Source: Vitellaria paradoxa (lineage: Eukaryota > Streptophyta > Magnoliopsida > Ericales > Sapotaceae). Taken from it: DNA of 64,000 bases. The stretch is from contig CM034239.1 of NCBI GenBank assembly GCA_019916065.1, positions 49,365,812 to 49,429,811 of the forward strand. The letters are read 5' to 3'. The translations under genes and the position numbers were made by a program. The notes beneath the pieces are model-generated. The model was not told where the DNA came from. It was given only the letters and a program-made list of their open reading frames with translations, and ran no database searches. Positions 25,001 through 35,760 of this stretch are shown piece after piece (the stretch's first letter is position 1; the number at the start of each line of letters is the position of its first letter).

Positions 25001-26080
25001 AATTAAAAAAACTAATTACATTCGGTTCTATATGATGATTAAAGCAAGGCTACATTGAAGAGGTATGATCCTTGGGAAGATAGAAACATGAAAACTCAAT
25101 CCGGATCATTGTTAGTTGATTCCAAGTTATCAACTTAAATGCAAACATTAGTACACAGATTAAATTAGTAGACAAAAAAGGAAAAACATTTCTAGACCAA
25201 CTGACATCAAAATAAAAGACTACATATAATTGAGATACCTGAGAACCTGAACCGATGCATGGGTCACTCCCACGGAGGTCATCCACAATTTGTGTATATA
25301 ACTGCTCCTTGGGAGCTGGCTCAGGTGCACCAAAATATGAGAATTCCACCACATCGACATCGCACCATACACCTCCTGGTCCCTGCAAAAGAATGCAAGA
25401 GCCAGCTTACACTCAAAGCTAGAGAGAGAGAGAGAGAGAGCAAATACACAAAACAAAGGAACGAAAAGCAAGCCCACCACAAAAGTATATTTACCCTCAA
25501 CGGTTCAACTCCATCCCAACAATGCAAAGAAAAGAAACTAACAGGGGAAAAAGATTAAAAAAATGAACATCCTTATGGACCTTACCTCTAGAGCAGTAGG
25601 TAGACACTGGATGGGACTGAGCCACTGCTTGTGAACTTTCCGGGAAACGAAAACTAGAATAGCCGGAATATCTGTCAAAACACCCCGCCGAATACGAAAA
25701 CCAATTGCTGTGCCAAGGCTGTAACATCTAAGGATTTTGCTATGAAATGCCCTAATGGTCATGAGCTCAAGCAAGGTGGTTGCTTGCTGCCCTTTTGGCG
25801 ACTGACCAAGAGTTTCAGGTAGCACTCCTTTCTGTAGGTTTGCAAAATAGTTAGCCCTTTCTTCAGCAGCATCATTTAATCGACTGGAAGTAGGCCATGA
25901 AAAGTAAGCAGCATTGCTCTCAGAATGTTGTCCAGCAGATGCATAGGGTTGCAGTGTTGGTGGGCTTAGTGAAGGCAGATTAGTGTGACTGGAACAGTTT
26001 CGTTCAATATCCAAAGCTGATTCCTCTGATGGGGTTGAACCAGAGCAACGAGTCCTCAAATTCAACCTTGCTTGCTCCAT
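22071..26080 (-). CDS. NAL1: NARROW LEAF 1 (NAL1)-type trypsin-like serine protease, copy A, complete
   Basis: Five CDS exons: 25586-26080, 25239-25382, 24412-24652, 23001-23501 and 22071-22492, joining to 1803 nt (600 residues; rice NAL1 has 582). GPGGVWCDVDVVEFSY, GFLTNRHVAVDLDYPNQ, RADGAFIPF and the LEGDSGSLI nucleophile block are all present. Residue spacing places the catalytic triad at His243, Asp300 and Ser394, the same offsets as the reported rice triad (234/291/385). The residue before the catalytic His is Arg, as in the rice R233 allele. The C-terminus has VSLQLGD followed by a KRKR cluster, a possible nuclear signal. In rice, NAL1 controls leaf width, vein pattern and yield traits and is reported to act on a TOPLESS-related corepressor. 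A 5'-UTR intron is likely (acceptor just before the ATG, donor near 27274). No break is seen. Confidence 0.94.
22549..22566. repeat. C7G8 homopolymer palindrome, NAL1-A intron 4
   Basis: Seven C followed by eight G near the exon 5 acceptor side of intron 4. In unit B the same place (about 44953-44967) is only a G run. Strong potential for self-pairing or quadruplex structure, and also prone to assembly error. Confidence 0.8.
23925..24335. mobile_element. MITE-like TIR element in NAL1-A intron 3
   Basis: The left side is G/A-rich (TTGTTTTGGGGGAAAATGGG) and the right side is its inverted counterpart (CTCCATTTTCTTTCC ... ATCAAACATAACATG), around an (AT)n and TTCA repeat core. The same element sits in NAL1-B intron 3 (about 46345-46805), so it predates the segmental duplication. 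Non-coding. Confidence 0.6.
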
Positions 26081-27059
26081 CTTTCAGTCTGCAAGTGCAA
26101 TAATTTAAAATTTTAGTAATATATAGTCTCTTTGTTGCAGAAATGTAAAGATCACAAGCACAGGGTAACAAAGAGAACACTGGAGAACGCCAATTTAGGT
26201 GGTTTGCAAAATTGCCTACATCAATGGGCAGAGGCATTCTATATTTTACTTAGTGAGTTTTTAAAGTTACACAAGCACGTATTTATATAGTTGAAACTAT
26301 AAACCTTACTTCTAGAAATTTCCACCGAAATGCCCTTAACACGACCCGCCCATAAAGCCCAACACTGTCATAAACATAACAATTTACAACAGATGTATGA
26401 AATATTATATCCATCTACTATCTTCATAGTTAAGGCAGCCCCTATCACACCTCAGAGTGTCCAGAAACGCTTAGACACAATATCAGGAATAGGACAAAAA
26501 TTACACAAGGAAAATGCATTAAAACAGTTGAGAACACACAAAATTGAGTGTTTCATAGGGAAAGCAAAAAAAAGGAACTGACAAAGCAGGGGCAGCAAAG
26601 AGGAAAAGAACGAATGAGGGTAAGGATAAATAGTGCCAAAAATCTTTAAAAAGTCAGCCTGTCAAACACTACCTGGGAGAATAAGTGAAATTATAAGGAT
26701 CACCATAGGAAATATATCTATACACAAACTGGAGATTAAAAAAGCAAATAAATTGAAATCTCAATCAACTAAATGCTTTCAAAACTACAGAAATCATCAA
26801 AAGTCCCACCTCTACCTTATTTCCTTTACATCATTATCTATAAGAGAAATGAAGAAATAGAGTAAAACTGCAAATTAAAATCAGAAGTAGAGGAAAACTG
26901 CAAATTCAAATCAACAATTAAAGATTGCAACTTCATCAACCAACAATAAGCAAAAGTGGGGGACATATGATTGACTGTACAGAACAACCCAGGCCAGCAA
27001 CCCACAAGCGAAAACTGATAAAAGGTAAACCCAAACCCATGAAGCAAAAACATTATTTC

Positions 27060-27297
27060 TTTTAAACCCAGAAAACAAAAGCAAGATTTCTGTACATGTA
27101 ATAGACCAAAAACAAAAAGTGGCCAGTTCATTCTTGACGGCGCAAAGTAAAAAAAAAATCTCACTCATCAAAAACAGCCAAGATGATCATAAGCTTTTGT
27201 ACAGGTAATAGACCAAGAACAAAAAAGTGGCCAGTTGATGCTTGAAGGGGTAAAGAAAAAAAAAAATAACTCACTGATCAACAACGGCCAAGATGAT
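27060..27297. repeat. Tandem duplication, period about 107 bp, at the NAL1-A 5'-UTR donor
   Basis: TAATAGACCA at 27099 recurs at 27206, and the flanking GTGGCCAGTT, CTCAC and ACAGCCAAGATGATC blocks recur with the same spacing. On the coding strand each repeat carries a GTGAG donor-like site, so the 5'-UTR splice donor region is duplicated. Unit B has the same structure (about 49560-49790). Confidence 0.75.
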
Positions 27298-27450
27298 CGT
27301 AATCTCACATCGTCCAACAGACGAATTTGGGCAGCAATCTCTTGAAAACTTTGCAGAGATTGTCAAGCGAGGGCATGAAGAACCAACAGCAGGACTTAAA
27401 GCAAATGCACGGACAGCGGAGAGAGTGAAAAAATATATATATATATGCAA
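27275..27450 (-). other. Probable NAL1-A 5'-UTR exon
   Basis: On the minus strand this stretch ends in a good donor (ATCA|GTGAGTTA, GT at 27274-27273). A matching acceptor (TTGCAG|ACTGAAAG) lies directly before the ATG at 26080. Conserved in unit B (from about 49768). It is much less AT-rich than its surroundings. The transcription start is not known. Confidence 0.5.
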
Positions 27451-27875
27451 TAGCTAACGTGTGAAAAAGATCACGGTTCTTAACAGTGAGATGTCCGTGC
27501 TACTCGTTGGATTAAATTGATCAGACGCGTTCCAAGTTCTGATTTCTCATATCGCACGGCCCCAATTTAAAGAAACATGCGAATTCATGATGGGAAAGCG
27601 GATGTAAGAATTGTTGCTCGTGGTGGAGTGTGGAGCCGAAGACAAATTTAAAATAGGGGGATATTTATGTTGGTTGGGCTGAATTTGAAAATGTAGTTCT
27701 TTTACTTTTTTTTTTTTTTCTTTTTCCAAAAACTAATACCTTAAATTTAATTTTTTTAGTAAGCAAATGCTAAAGAGAATACTCAGAATGCTTTATAAAT
27801 AACGTAAAAATGTCTTTAGTATTACGAACACCTCCATTTTCCACGTAAATCTTTAAGAATTCGCTTGGTAAAGTC

Positions 27876-28908
27876 CCGTTTGATAACATTTTCGTTATTT
27901 ATTTATTTTTTTTATGTTTTCAAAATTTTATAAATTTACAACAGAAGCATATTTGATAAATTCATTTACGTTTTTTTTTTTCAAAAAAATTGAAAATATA
28001 AACAAAAAAACGTAAATAGAAAAAATATATTTTCATTCTGATTACTTTTCTGTTGCTAATATTTTGTCAATTTTAAAACTTTGTCTATTTTTATTATATT
28101 ATATAAAAATAAATTATTTTATTCAAATATTTTATTAAAATAAGTTATTTTAATAAATAACATAATTAAATTCAATAAATTAAATTAATTATATAAATTA
28201 ATATAAATTATTTTTAATAAATAATAAAACTAAATTAATTAATTAATTAAATTTAATAATTAATTAATTAATTAAATTTAATAATTAATTATTGCTAAAT
28301 TATCTTAAATAAATATCATAATTAATTTATTTAATTTAATAATTAAACTAATTTATATAAAATAATTAATAATAAATAATTAATTTACATTAATTTTTAA
28401 TTTAATTTACTATTTTAAATAAATATCATATTTAAATTAAATTATTTATGATTAAATTAAATTAATTTATATAAAATATATTTTACTAAAATATTTTAAT
28501 AAATAATTAAATTAATTAATTTAATTTAAAATAAATAATTTAATTTAATAATTAATCTAATTTAATTATTTATTTAATATGAAATATATTTTATTAAATT
28601 ATTTTTAATACATAATATAGTTTAATATATTTTATATTTATTGAATTAAATGATTTTAATAAATAATTTATTGTATTAAATTAACATAAAATATATTTTT
28701 TTAAGTTCTATTAATTTTTTAAATCTAATAAAATTAAATATTTTCTAAAATAAAAAATTAATAATTATAAACAAATTTACATTTCCAAACACAATTTCAA
28801 ATTTCATTTCAAAAAAAATAAACGGCAACAGAAAATAAAAAACAAAAAACGGCAACAGAAAAACAATAACAAAAAAAGACAGCGTTGTTAAACGAGCCCT
28901 AATTATTT
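27876..28908. mobile_element. AT-rich TIR element (family 1), unit A
   Basis: The left end is GTCCCGTTTGATAACATTTTCG; the right end, reverse-complemented, is TTAGGGCTCGTTTAACAACGC. The interior is almost pure A/T built of TTAATTTAATAAATAATT-type words. Unit B lacks it: 50250-50270 runs from AAATGCTAAAGAGAAT directly into ATAAAAATATAG, so unit B has a deletion, or unit A an insertion, of about 1.25 kb here. Confidence 0.6.
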
Positions 28909-28954
28909 CGTTTTCATTTTTTATTTTTATTTTTTTGAAAATTAAATTTAAAAA

Positions 28955-30072
28955 TTCGTTTGGCAAATTTTTTTTTCAGTTTTTAATTTTTTAAAAAATA
29001 AAAACAATTTTCAAAATTTTCAAAAATTATAAAAATATAGAAAAAGTGTGTTTTCTCAAATTTTCACTTTTAGTTTTCATTTCTTATACAACCACTACCA
29101 GTTACAACCGTCAATCACTATCGTCCGCTGATCGCTACCAACATCTGGCCACCACCTCCCACCGCTACCACTACCTTCCACTCATCTCCAGTCACTGCTA
29201 AATATATTATTTTTTGATATAAAAATATTTAATTCAATTATAAAATTAAATAATAATAAAATATCTAATTAATATATAAAATATATTAATGTATTAAATT
29301 AATAATATATTATTTTTATTTACATAAAAATATATTAAATTATATATTAAATATATTAATTAACTAAATTATATCAATTAGCATTGAATTTAATTGGTTA
29401 AATTAATATAAAAATATTTTATTAAATTATTTTCAATAAATAATGAAATAAATTATATTTTATATATTTTATTTTTATTGAATTAAATAATTTTTAATAA
29501 ATTATAATTAAAATTGGTACATTTTAATTAATTTAATTTCAATCAATTATTAATTAAATTGAGTTGAGTTAATATAAAAATAATTTAATATAAATTATTT
29601 TTTGTAAAAAATATAATTAAATTTTATTGAATATATTTCATTTTTATTGAATTAAATTATTTTGAAAAAATAAAATAATTAAATTTAATTAATATAATTA
29701 ATTAAATCAAATTAATTTAAGTTAATTAGATTTATTAATTTAATTAACATGAAATATATTTTATTAAATTATTTTTAAAAAGTAATTGTAATAAATTATG
29801 TTTAGTATATTTTATTTTTATTGGATTAAATTATTTTTTATAATTAATATAATTAGAATGATTAAATTTATTGAATTTAATTTATTAACAATTATAATTA
29901 CCAACTAACAACTATCGTTACCAAATATGTTTTTAAGTTTTTGTTTTTGTTTTTTTTTTACTATGAAAATAAAAACTAAAAATTAAAAACTGAACACAAA
30001 ACTAAGAAACTAAACATAAAAGATGAATATAAAAAACTGAAACTGATAGTTTTACCAAATAGGCCCTAATCA
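28955..30072. mobile_element. AT-rich TIR element (family 2), unit A
   Basis: The left end is ATTCGTTTGGCAAATTTTT; the right end, reverse-complemented, is AGGGCCTATTTGGTAAAACT. A G/C-richer island with CCACCACC and CACTACC words (about 29090-29195) lies near the left end, then about 700 bp of A/T. The unit B copy (50262-51632) keeps the right end and the island but has lost the left terminal repeat. Non-coding. Confidence 0.6.
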
Positions 30073-30229
30073 ATACATTTAAGACATTAGGTCACAAAGT
30101 CCTTATTTACACTTGCTAAAAATGACTCCCACCCCCCAAAAAATATATTAAGATCTAATAATAAAAAAATAATCATCCATTTTATCCAATTGAAGTACAC
30201 GTTAAATTGAAGGGGGATGATATCAAGGT

Positions 30230-31200
30230 TAGAGGTCTGTATGACTCAGGTCAGGTCAGGTTAGGTTAGATTTACACATAACTTGAAATTGAATTGATTT
30301 TTTTTTTCTTAAAATTTGGACTTAAAACCAAACTAATTTTAAATCGGAACCGAACCACAAACTGAAAATATTGGGTTGGTTTAGTTTGATTTTCGATTCA
30401 TGTCAATTCAGGTTAGGTCAAATCCATTTTTATTTAAATCACTTCAAGTTGGATTGGGTCCATTTTCGAGATAGAATTGGATCCCCCTAAATAGTTTAAT
30501 TGAGAAGCAATATAAATGAAAAATACTTATTTTAATAATTGGTATTTTTTGAACCAAAATATTGATGCATAAAAGTGTTTTTATCAAGTATTTAAATCCA
30601 GTAATACACAAAAAAAAAAAAAGCTTAAGAAAAATGACTCATTTTGGTCTTCAAAATATTTAGGGTAATGCATTACTGGATTTTTTTCCCCATTTTTTGG
30701 CCTTTAAATGGTAATGCAATGCCATCATTTTTAAAATGGGTAATGCATTACGTTGCCAGTAAATCCAGTAATCAACCATAACATCATTACCATCATTTTT
30801 TTTTTCATTTTTATAAGAAAAATAATTCATAATTAGAAAATGGCCTTCAAAAAATATTGACTCATTTTTTTCATATCATAACATCATTTCTAAATTCTTT
30901 AATGCATAAAAGTGACTCATTTTGGTCTTCAAATAAGTTACAACTCTACAACTAAACTATATTCTACATATATCCTTTATATTTTTTTGCGTTGGTTGAG
31001 TTTGAACTATTTTCAATTCAGTTTCAGTTTCGGTTTAAGTTGAGTATCTATTAACTTAAGAACCAAATCAAAAATATGAGTTTACCAATTTTTAACACAG
31101 AACTGAATCAAAAATTATATAGACCCGAATCAACCAAACCAAAGTAATTAGATTGGTTCGGTTTCCGATTTGTAAATTTTTTATCCACCCATAATCAGGG
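30230..31200. mobile_element. Repeat with GGTCAGGTTAGG-type ends, unit A
   Basis: Sequence rich in GGTTCGGTTTNGGTTT-like words runs inward from both sides around a core with a TAATGCATTACTGG palindromic block (about 30667-30770). Unit B has the same arrangement at about 51784-53160, starting GGGGTGTACATGGGTCGGG. It looks like an old TIR element that predates the duplication. The ends are not sharply defined. Confidence 0.45.
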
Positions 31201-31609
31201 TCAATGTTAGCCCATTAAATTAGAAGTCAGCAACTTAGATTGAAATTGCCCGGGACTAACATTGATCCGAATGTCAAGCCCATAATCCTTATAATCTTTC
31301 ACTACATCCTTCCATAGTTTGCCAGCCTTAATTTTAACATTTACAAACAAAAATTAAGGGTACATTTAGAGTGACAAAAAGCAATAAAAATTGTAGTTTC
31401 ATAATTTATACAGTCAAGGAAAAAGTTAAATTTTTTTAAAAAATTTTTAAAATTCTTTTGTAAAATTTGATATTCTAAACGGAGCCTAAATAATCATCAA
31501 TCATTTTTCTAACAAACACTTTGAGTTTGCTAAAAGGCCCATGATCCCTAGCTCTATCATTCAGGACACAAAACCCTTTAATTTGCATCTCAAATGGCCT
31601 GAAACTCTA

Positions 31610-32183
31610 GACCGTTTGGTAATACTGTCATTTTTTTATTTACGTTTATATGTCTATTTTTTTATTTTATGTTGTCGTTTCATTTTGAAATGAAAACTCA
31701 AATTGCGTTTGAAATACAATTTTGTTTACAATTATTAATTTTTTATTTTCATAAAATATTTTATTTTATTAATTTTTAAAAATTAATTGAATTATATTAT
31801 TTATTAAAAACTATTGAATAAAATATAAATATTATATCATTTAATCTAGCAAATATAAAATATATTAATTATAATTTAATTATATTATTTACTAAAAATA
31901 ATTTAATAAAATATATTTCATAGTAATTTAAATAATTTAATTACGATATTTATTAAAAATAATTTAATAAAACATATTTCATATTAAATAAATAAATAAA
32001 TTTAATTTAATTATGATATTTATTAAAAATAATTTAATAAAATATATTTATATTAATTAAATTATTTATTTAATATATTTTATTTTATTATTTATTAAAA
32101 ATAATTTAATAATATATATTTCTTATTAATTAAATTAACTAATTTAATTTAATTATTTATTAGAAATAAATTAATAATAAATC
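31610..32183. mobile_element. AT-rich TIR element (family 1), truncated, unit A
   Basis: The left end GACCGTTTGGTAATACTG is followed by the ATTTAATAAAATATATTT repeats of the family. The right end is missing because the gypsy gag remnant abuts it at about 32184. The unit B paralog (53578-54306) is complete and ends ACATTACCAAACAGAATG. Confidence 0.65.
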
Positions 32184-33320
32184 CCAATTTGAATGAGATC
32201 ACAACCAGCTGCTTTGAGCATCCTTGCACTTCATTATAGAGCTCCATATACCTTCGGGACTAATCTCTCAAGCTTTTGCCGTTCCTTCTCTTCATTGTAA
32301 GGAGCATGTTAGCGGTTTTTAACTATTTGGCGTTAACAAAAAATCGCGTGACAAACTCCTTGGCCAGCTGTTTCCAACTCCCAATACTTCCTAGGGGTAG
32401 CTTATTGAACTATTGGAGGGTCATGTCTCCCAAACTTGACGAGAACACTCTGCACATAAGGTATCGTTCCAGCTCAAAAGTGTCATCGCCTGTATGTAAT
32501 GACGATAATGCACCAGAGGATCAAACTTACGGTCATAAAGATTGAACCTGGAAGCTTGGAACTTCCTTAGGGGTTTTGTCTCACAAATTTCTTTGGTAAA
32601 TGGGGAGGCAGCGTTTCGCCCATGGGCCCTTCTTGCTATCATGCGTGTGCTTTGGTCAGAGGCCTCCCACTCGTTATATTGCTTCTTCTCCACTACTTTT
32701 GCCTTACCAAACTTTTTTGGTTTTGTAGGAGCTGCATCTTCACTAGCGAAGCTCTCGCTTACGTCATGGAGTTTCCTACGACTAGATTGTTTCTTTTTGA
32801 ATGTGTCTCCTTGGTGGTGAGATTTGGATGGCTTTTCTCTTTTTGAGTGTAAAGCTTCTAGGCACTGGATCTACATGGATCGCTCCCTAATAGGCTTGGA
32901 AACAGGGACTTCTTTTTGAATAGAGGCGCCTCTGTGCTTGGGGTCAGATTGTACTTCATTGGCTTCCAGTGCCTTATTAACGCATGCATCCTTCAAATCG
33001 CCATACGCGATGTCATAACTTTCACCTGATCCAAGTTCTGAATCATCAGGATTGGTTTCAGCTCGAGCTGTTGATTTCCCATTTTCTTTACTCAACTCAA
33101 GAAGTATCTCCCCTAGCTCAGCTTGTTTTTCATTCGCCTTCGTCAGTAACTCTTGTCTTTGCTTTGCAGCTTCTAGGTCATCCACATTTTTCCTCCTACT
33201 TGACTCAAATCCCAGATTTTGTATAACCAACAAGCCTCTTTTGGTCTTGGATAGTGTCACCTTGTCCCCCACATGGGTAGAAGGAAAGGGCATTGTGTTT
33301 CTGCCTGAAGTCATTATTAA
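32184..33320 (-). pseudogene. Ty3/gypsy gag remnant (minus strand)
   Basis: The minus strand reads an N-terminal gag-like segment (open frame 32871-33425, Lys/Glu-rich, with EKQAELGEILLELSKE) and then, after frame breaks, KFQASRFNLYDRKFDPLVHY and YRHYIQAM. After that come blocks resembling the retrotransposon gag domain (FNKLPLGSIGSWKQLAKEF and MELYNEV in another frame). Stops and shifts make it non-functional. No protease, reverse transcriptase or integrase is seen, because the element is cut at about 32184. Confidence 0.75.
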
Positions 33321-33426
33321 TAAAGTTTCAAAGAATAGAGAATTTTTCAAGAGTGTATGAAGAACAAAGAAATGTGCCCCACAGTGGATGAGGAACAAAG
33401 AAACGTGCCCCACAGTAGGTGCCAAA

Positions 33427-34107
33427 TGTTCGGCAATAAAAAATCACTACCAGAACTACTCACCACGCCAACCGAAAATCCAATTACCGACTTGTCGAGC
33501 ACAAATGAAACAAAGGTTACAACTGAAGATAGGGTATTCGACCGAAAAACCATCCAATACTTAAGTCAACAAAGGTTTTGAGAGAATTAAAGAGTGCACT
33601 GTAAAAAGTAATACTTTAGGTTGGCAATAGTCAGCGTACCTGAATTTCAGAGTTAAGTGTGATATTTATAGTAAAGAGTAATGAATAAATTAGCCTATAA
33701 AAGATCAGATTGTAATGATATCTCCTGATATATGCCCCTTACTTTCCTTTAAATGCCTTTCACTTCTCATTTGATGCCCTTACTTTGCGTTAAATGTGTG
33801 TGGGTGATTGGGGCATCTAAATAGACGGAATGCAACTCTAGAACTGTCCACCTATCACATCTGTCTACCATTTGTAATGAAACAAACTAACTAGATTGTC
33901 CTTTAAATAATAAATCTAGTTTATTTATTACCATCGAGCATTTATGGTTAGGGTCTCATGATCAAGTAGTGGGCCTCAACTGTAGTGATTCTCCGATTAC
34001 CAGACTAACGTTAAGTACTTTTATAACGTGCTCGACGAAATGTCACATGTCTCGTTTTACAATGCTCAGCAAAGGGCTCTGTGTCCTAGATTTATTTTGT
34101 ACCAACA
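33427..34107 (-). mobile_element. LTR of the Ty3/gypsy remnant, 681 bp
   Basis: On the minus strand it starts TGTTGGTACAAAATAAATC and ends TTATTGCCGAACA (TG...CA with TGTT/AACA inverted ends). A primer-binding-like block TTGGCACCTACTGTGGGGC follows directly. The gag remnant lies downstream, so this is the 5' LTR; the 3' LTR is absent. Its outer border at 34107/34108 is exactly where homology with unit B resumes (TAATGACACA), confirming that it inserted only in unit A. Confidence 0.8.
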
Positions 34108-34358
34108 TAATGACACAAACAAGAAAAGCCGAAAGATTCACATCCAACAAGAATTAACCCAATCTTCTTGACCAAATTGTTGATCCTTCAAAAACCCAGT
34201 GAGTTAATTGCAACATATGCAAAGTATTAATTGATGCAATCATCTTTAATAAAGTAGATCTAATTAACAATAAGAAAAGAATCACTTCGATCCCCTTCTG
34301 TATATAGCTAGCTCATATATATTTATATATATGTATGTATGTATGCATTTACATATAG

Positions 34359-34740
34359 CTAGGACGCGTAAAGATCAGCCAATTCCTCCAAGGACTCAGA
34401 AATGAGATTTGGATCAGCATTTTCAAGCATCCAAAGAAGGTGGTCAAAGAAAACTACCTCATACTTGACTATAATAGCATCACCAGGCTTTTGCTTTGAT
34501 TTTTCCATAAGAGCACTCAAAAGAGGATGTTTCAAGTACTTGGAACTAATCACATTCGCCTTTTTGAGCTCCCAACAAAAACGGTTTCGCTTTGATTATC
34601 ATCCTCATGATTATTACCACCACCAGTACCCCAGAATTCTTCTCTAGTAGACTTGGACCTTAGACTGCTGTATGATGAAGTCCTACCCAGTTGCCTTGAC
34701 AAGGTTTTACACTTTCTCAGTAACAAATTGATCTTTTTCA

Positions 34741-34741
<1 letters not shown>
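34359..34741 (-). pseudogene. SAUR: SAUR auxin-responsive gene, copy A, frameshifted
   Basis: The start (MKKINLLLRKC at 34741) and most of the frame match the intact copy at 58351-58734. One nucleotide is missing near 34555 (plus strand CACATTCGCC here, CACATATCGCC in copy B). The frame then ends at 34550 after 63 codons, inside the start of the SAUR domain. The remaining domain (ISSKYLKHPLLSAL to LADLYAS) is open in another frame to 34359. The loss looks recent because no other break is seen. The GA tract upstream of the ATG is kept. Confidence 0.88.

Positions 34742-34743
<2 letters not shown>

Positions 34744-34771
<28 letters not shown>
34744..34771. repeat. (GA)n tract directly 5' of SAUR copy A
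   Basis: About 14 GA units (CT on the coding strand) lie a few bases before the ATG, so within the presumed 5' UTR. The matching tract in copy B is at 58741-58774. CT-rich leaders are common in plant genes; a regulatory role here is only a possibility. Confidence 0.8.
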
Positions 34772-34772
<1 letters not shown>

Positions 34773-35070
34773 TAATTAGAAGGAATGGAGCAAGGAGGCT
34801 AATGACTGAAGACGCCTTGATATACACTCGTATAGCTAGTATAGGGATGCAATTAATGGTACGTGGGTGCAAAGTCTTTGTTTTCTGGTGCTTGGGGCTT
34901 AGGACCCACTTGAAACTGAAGCTATCATATGACATAAACTTGTTATCCTCCTCCTGATCATCCTCGTCCAAATCAATGCAATCAAAACCTTTATTTTATT
35001 TGCATGAGACCACCTTGGACCCACTAGTTTGAACGATCCAGCATTCCCCTTAATTAACCTTATACAATTT

Positions 35071-35760
35071 TTGGCTTGGTTTGGAACCATAGCAAACATT
35101 TTTTTTTTAATTTAAAGCTTTTATTTTTATTTATTTCCACTAAAATTTGATATTTATTTTTTATTTAATAGCTTTAAAAATGTTATTTACATTCATAAAA
35201 ATAAAAAATGCAAAAGAATTATTAAAAATAAAAAATTCAAGTATATAGGTAAATTTTCTTATTTAATTTATTTAATTTTTGGATTAATTACACTTAAACT
35301 GCCTAAATATTTGTGTAATCGCATATAGACTCTCTTGACATTTTAAATTTACAGACATCTCTCTTATTTTGAAATATTTGTATCACAAACCCCCCTTCCG
35401 TCTGCCTAAAATTATTTTTGGCTTGGTTTGGAACCACGGCAAACATTTTTTTTTTAATTTAAAGCTTTTATTTTTATTTATTTCCACTAAAATTTGATAT
35501 TTATTTTTTATTTAATAGCTTTAAAAATGTTATTTACATTCATAAAAATAAAAAATGCAAAAGAATTATTAAAAATAAAAAATTCAAGCATATAGGTGAA
35601 TTTTCTTATTTAATTTATTTAATTTTTGAATAAATTACACTTAGACTCCCTAATATTTGTGTAATCACACATGGACTCCCTTGACATTTTAAATTTACAG
35701 ACACCTCCCTTATTTTGAAATGTTTGTATCACAGACTCCATTCCATCTGCCTGCAATTAG
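35071..35760. repeat. Tandem duplication, period 347 bp, unit A only
   Basis: TTGGCTTGGTTTGGAACCA starts at 35071 and again at 35418. The following 320 bp, down to the CTTATTTTGAAAT and GTATCACA blocks, recurs. Each copy contains SAUR-flank sequence plus the left terminal repeat of the TIR element to its right. Unit B has only one copy of the flank part (from about 59075). Confidence 0.8.

Noticed and set aside
32276..33581. Several plus-strand ORFs of 74-102 codons
   Set aside because: They are antisense to the gypsy gag and LTR and have no domain similarity that I can see.
34738..35099. Minus-strand ORFs upstream of SAUR (77 and 66 codons), and 58738-59102 in unit B
   Set aside because: They cover the SAUR promoter and CT leader, differ at their ends between copies and have no domain.
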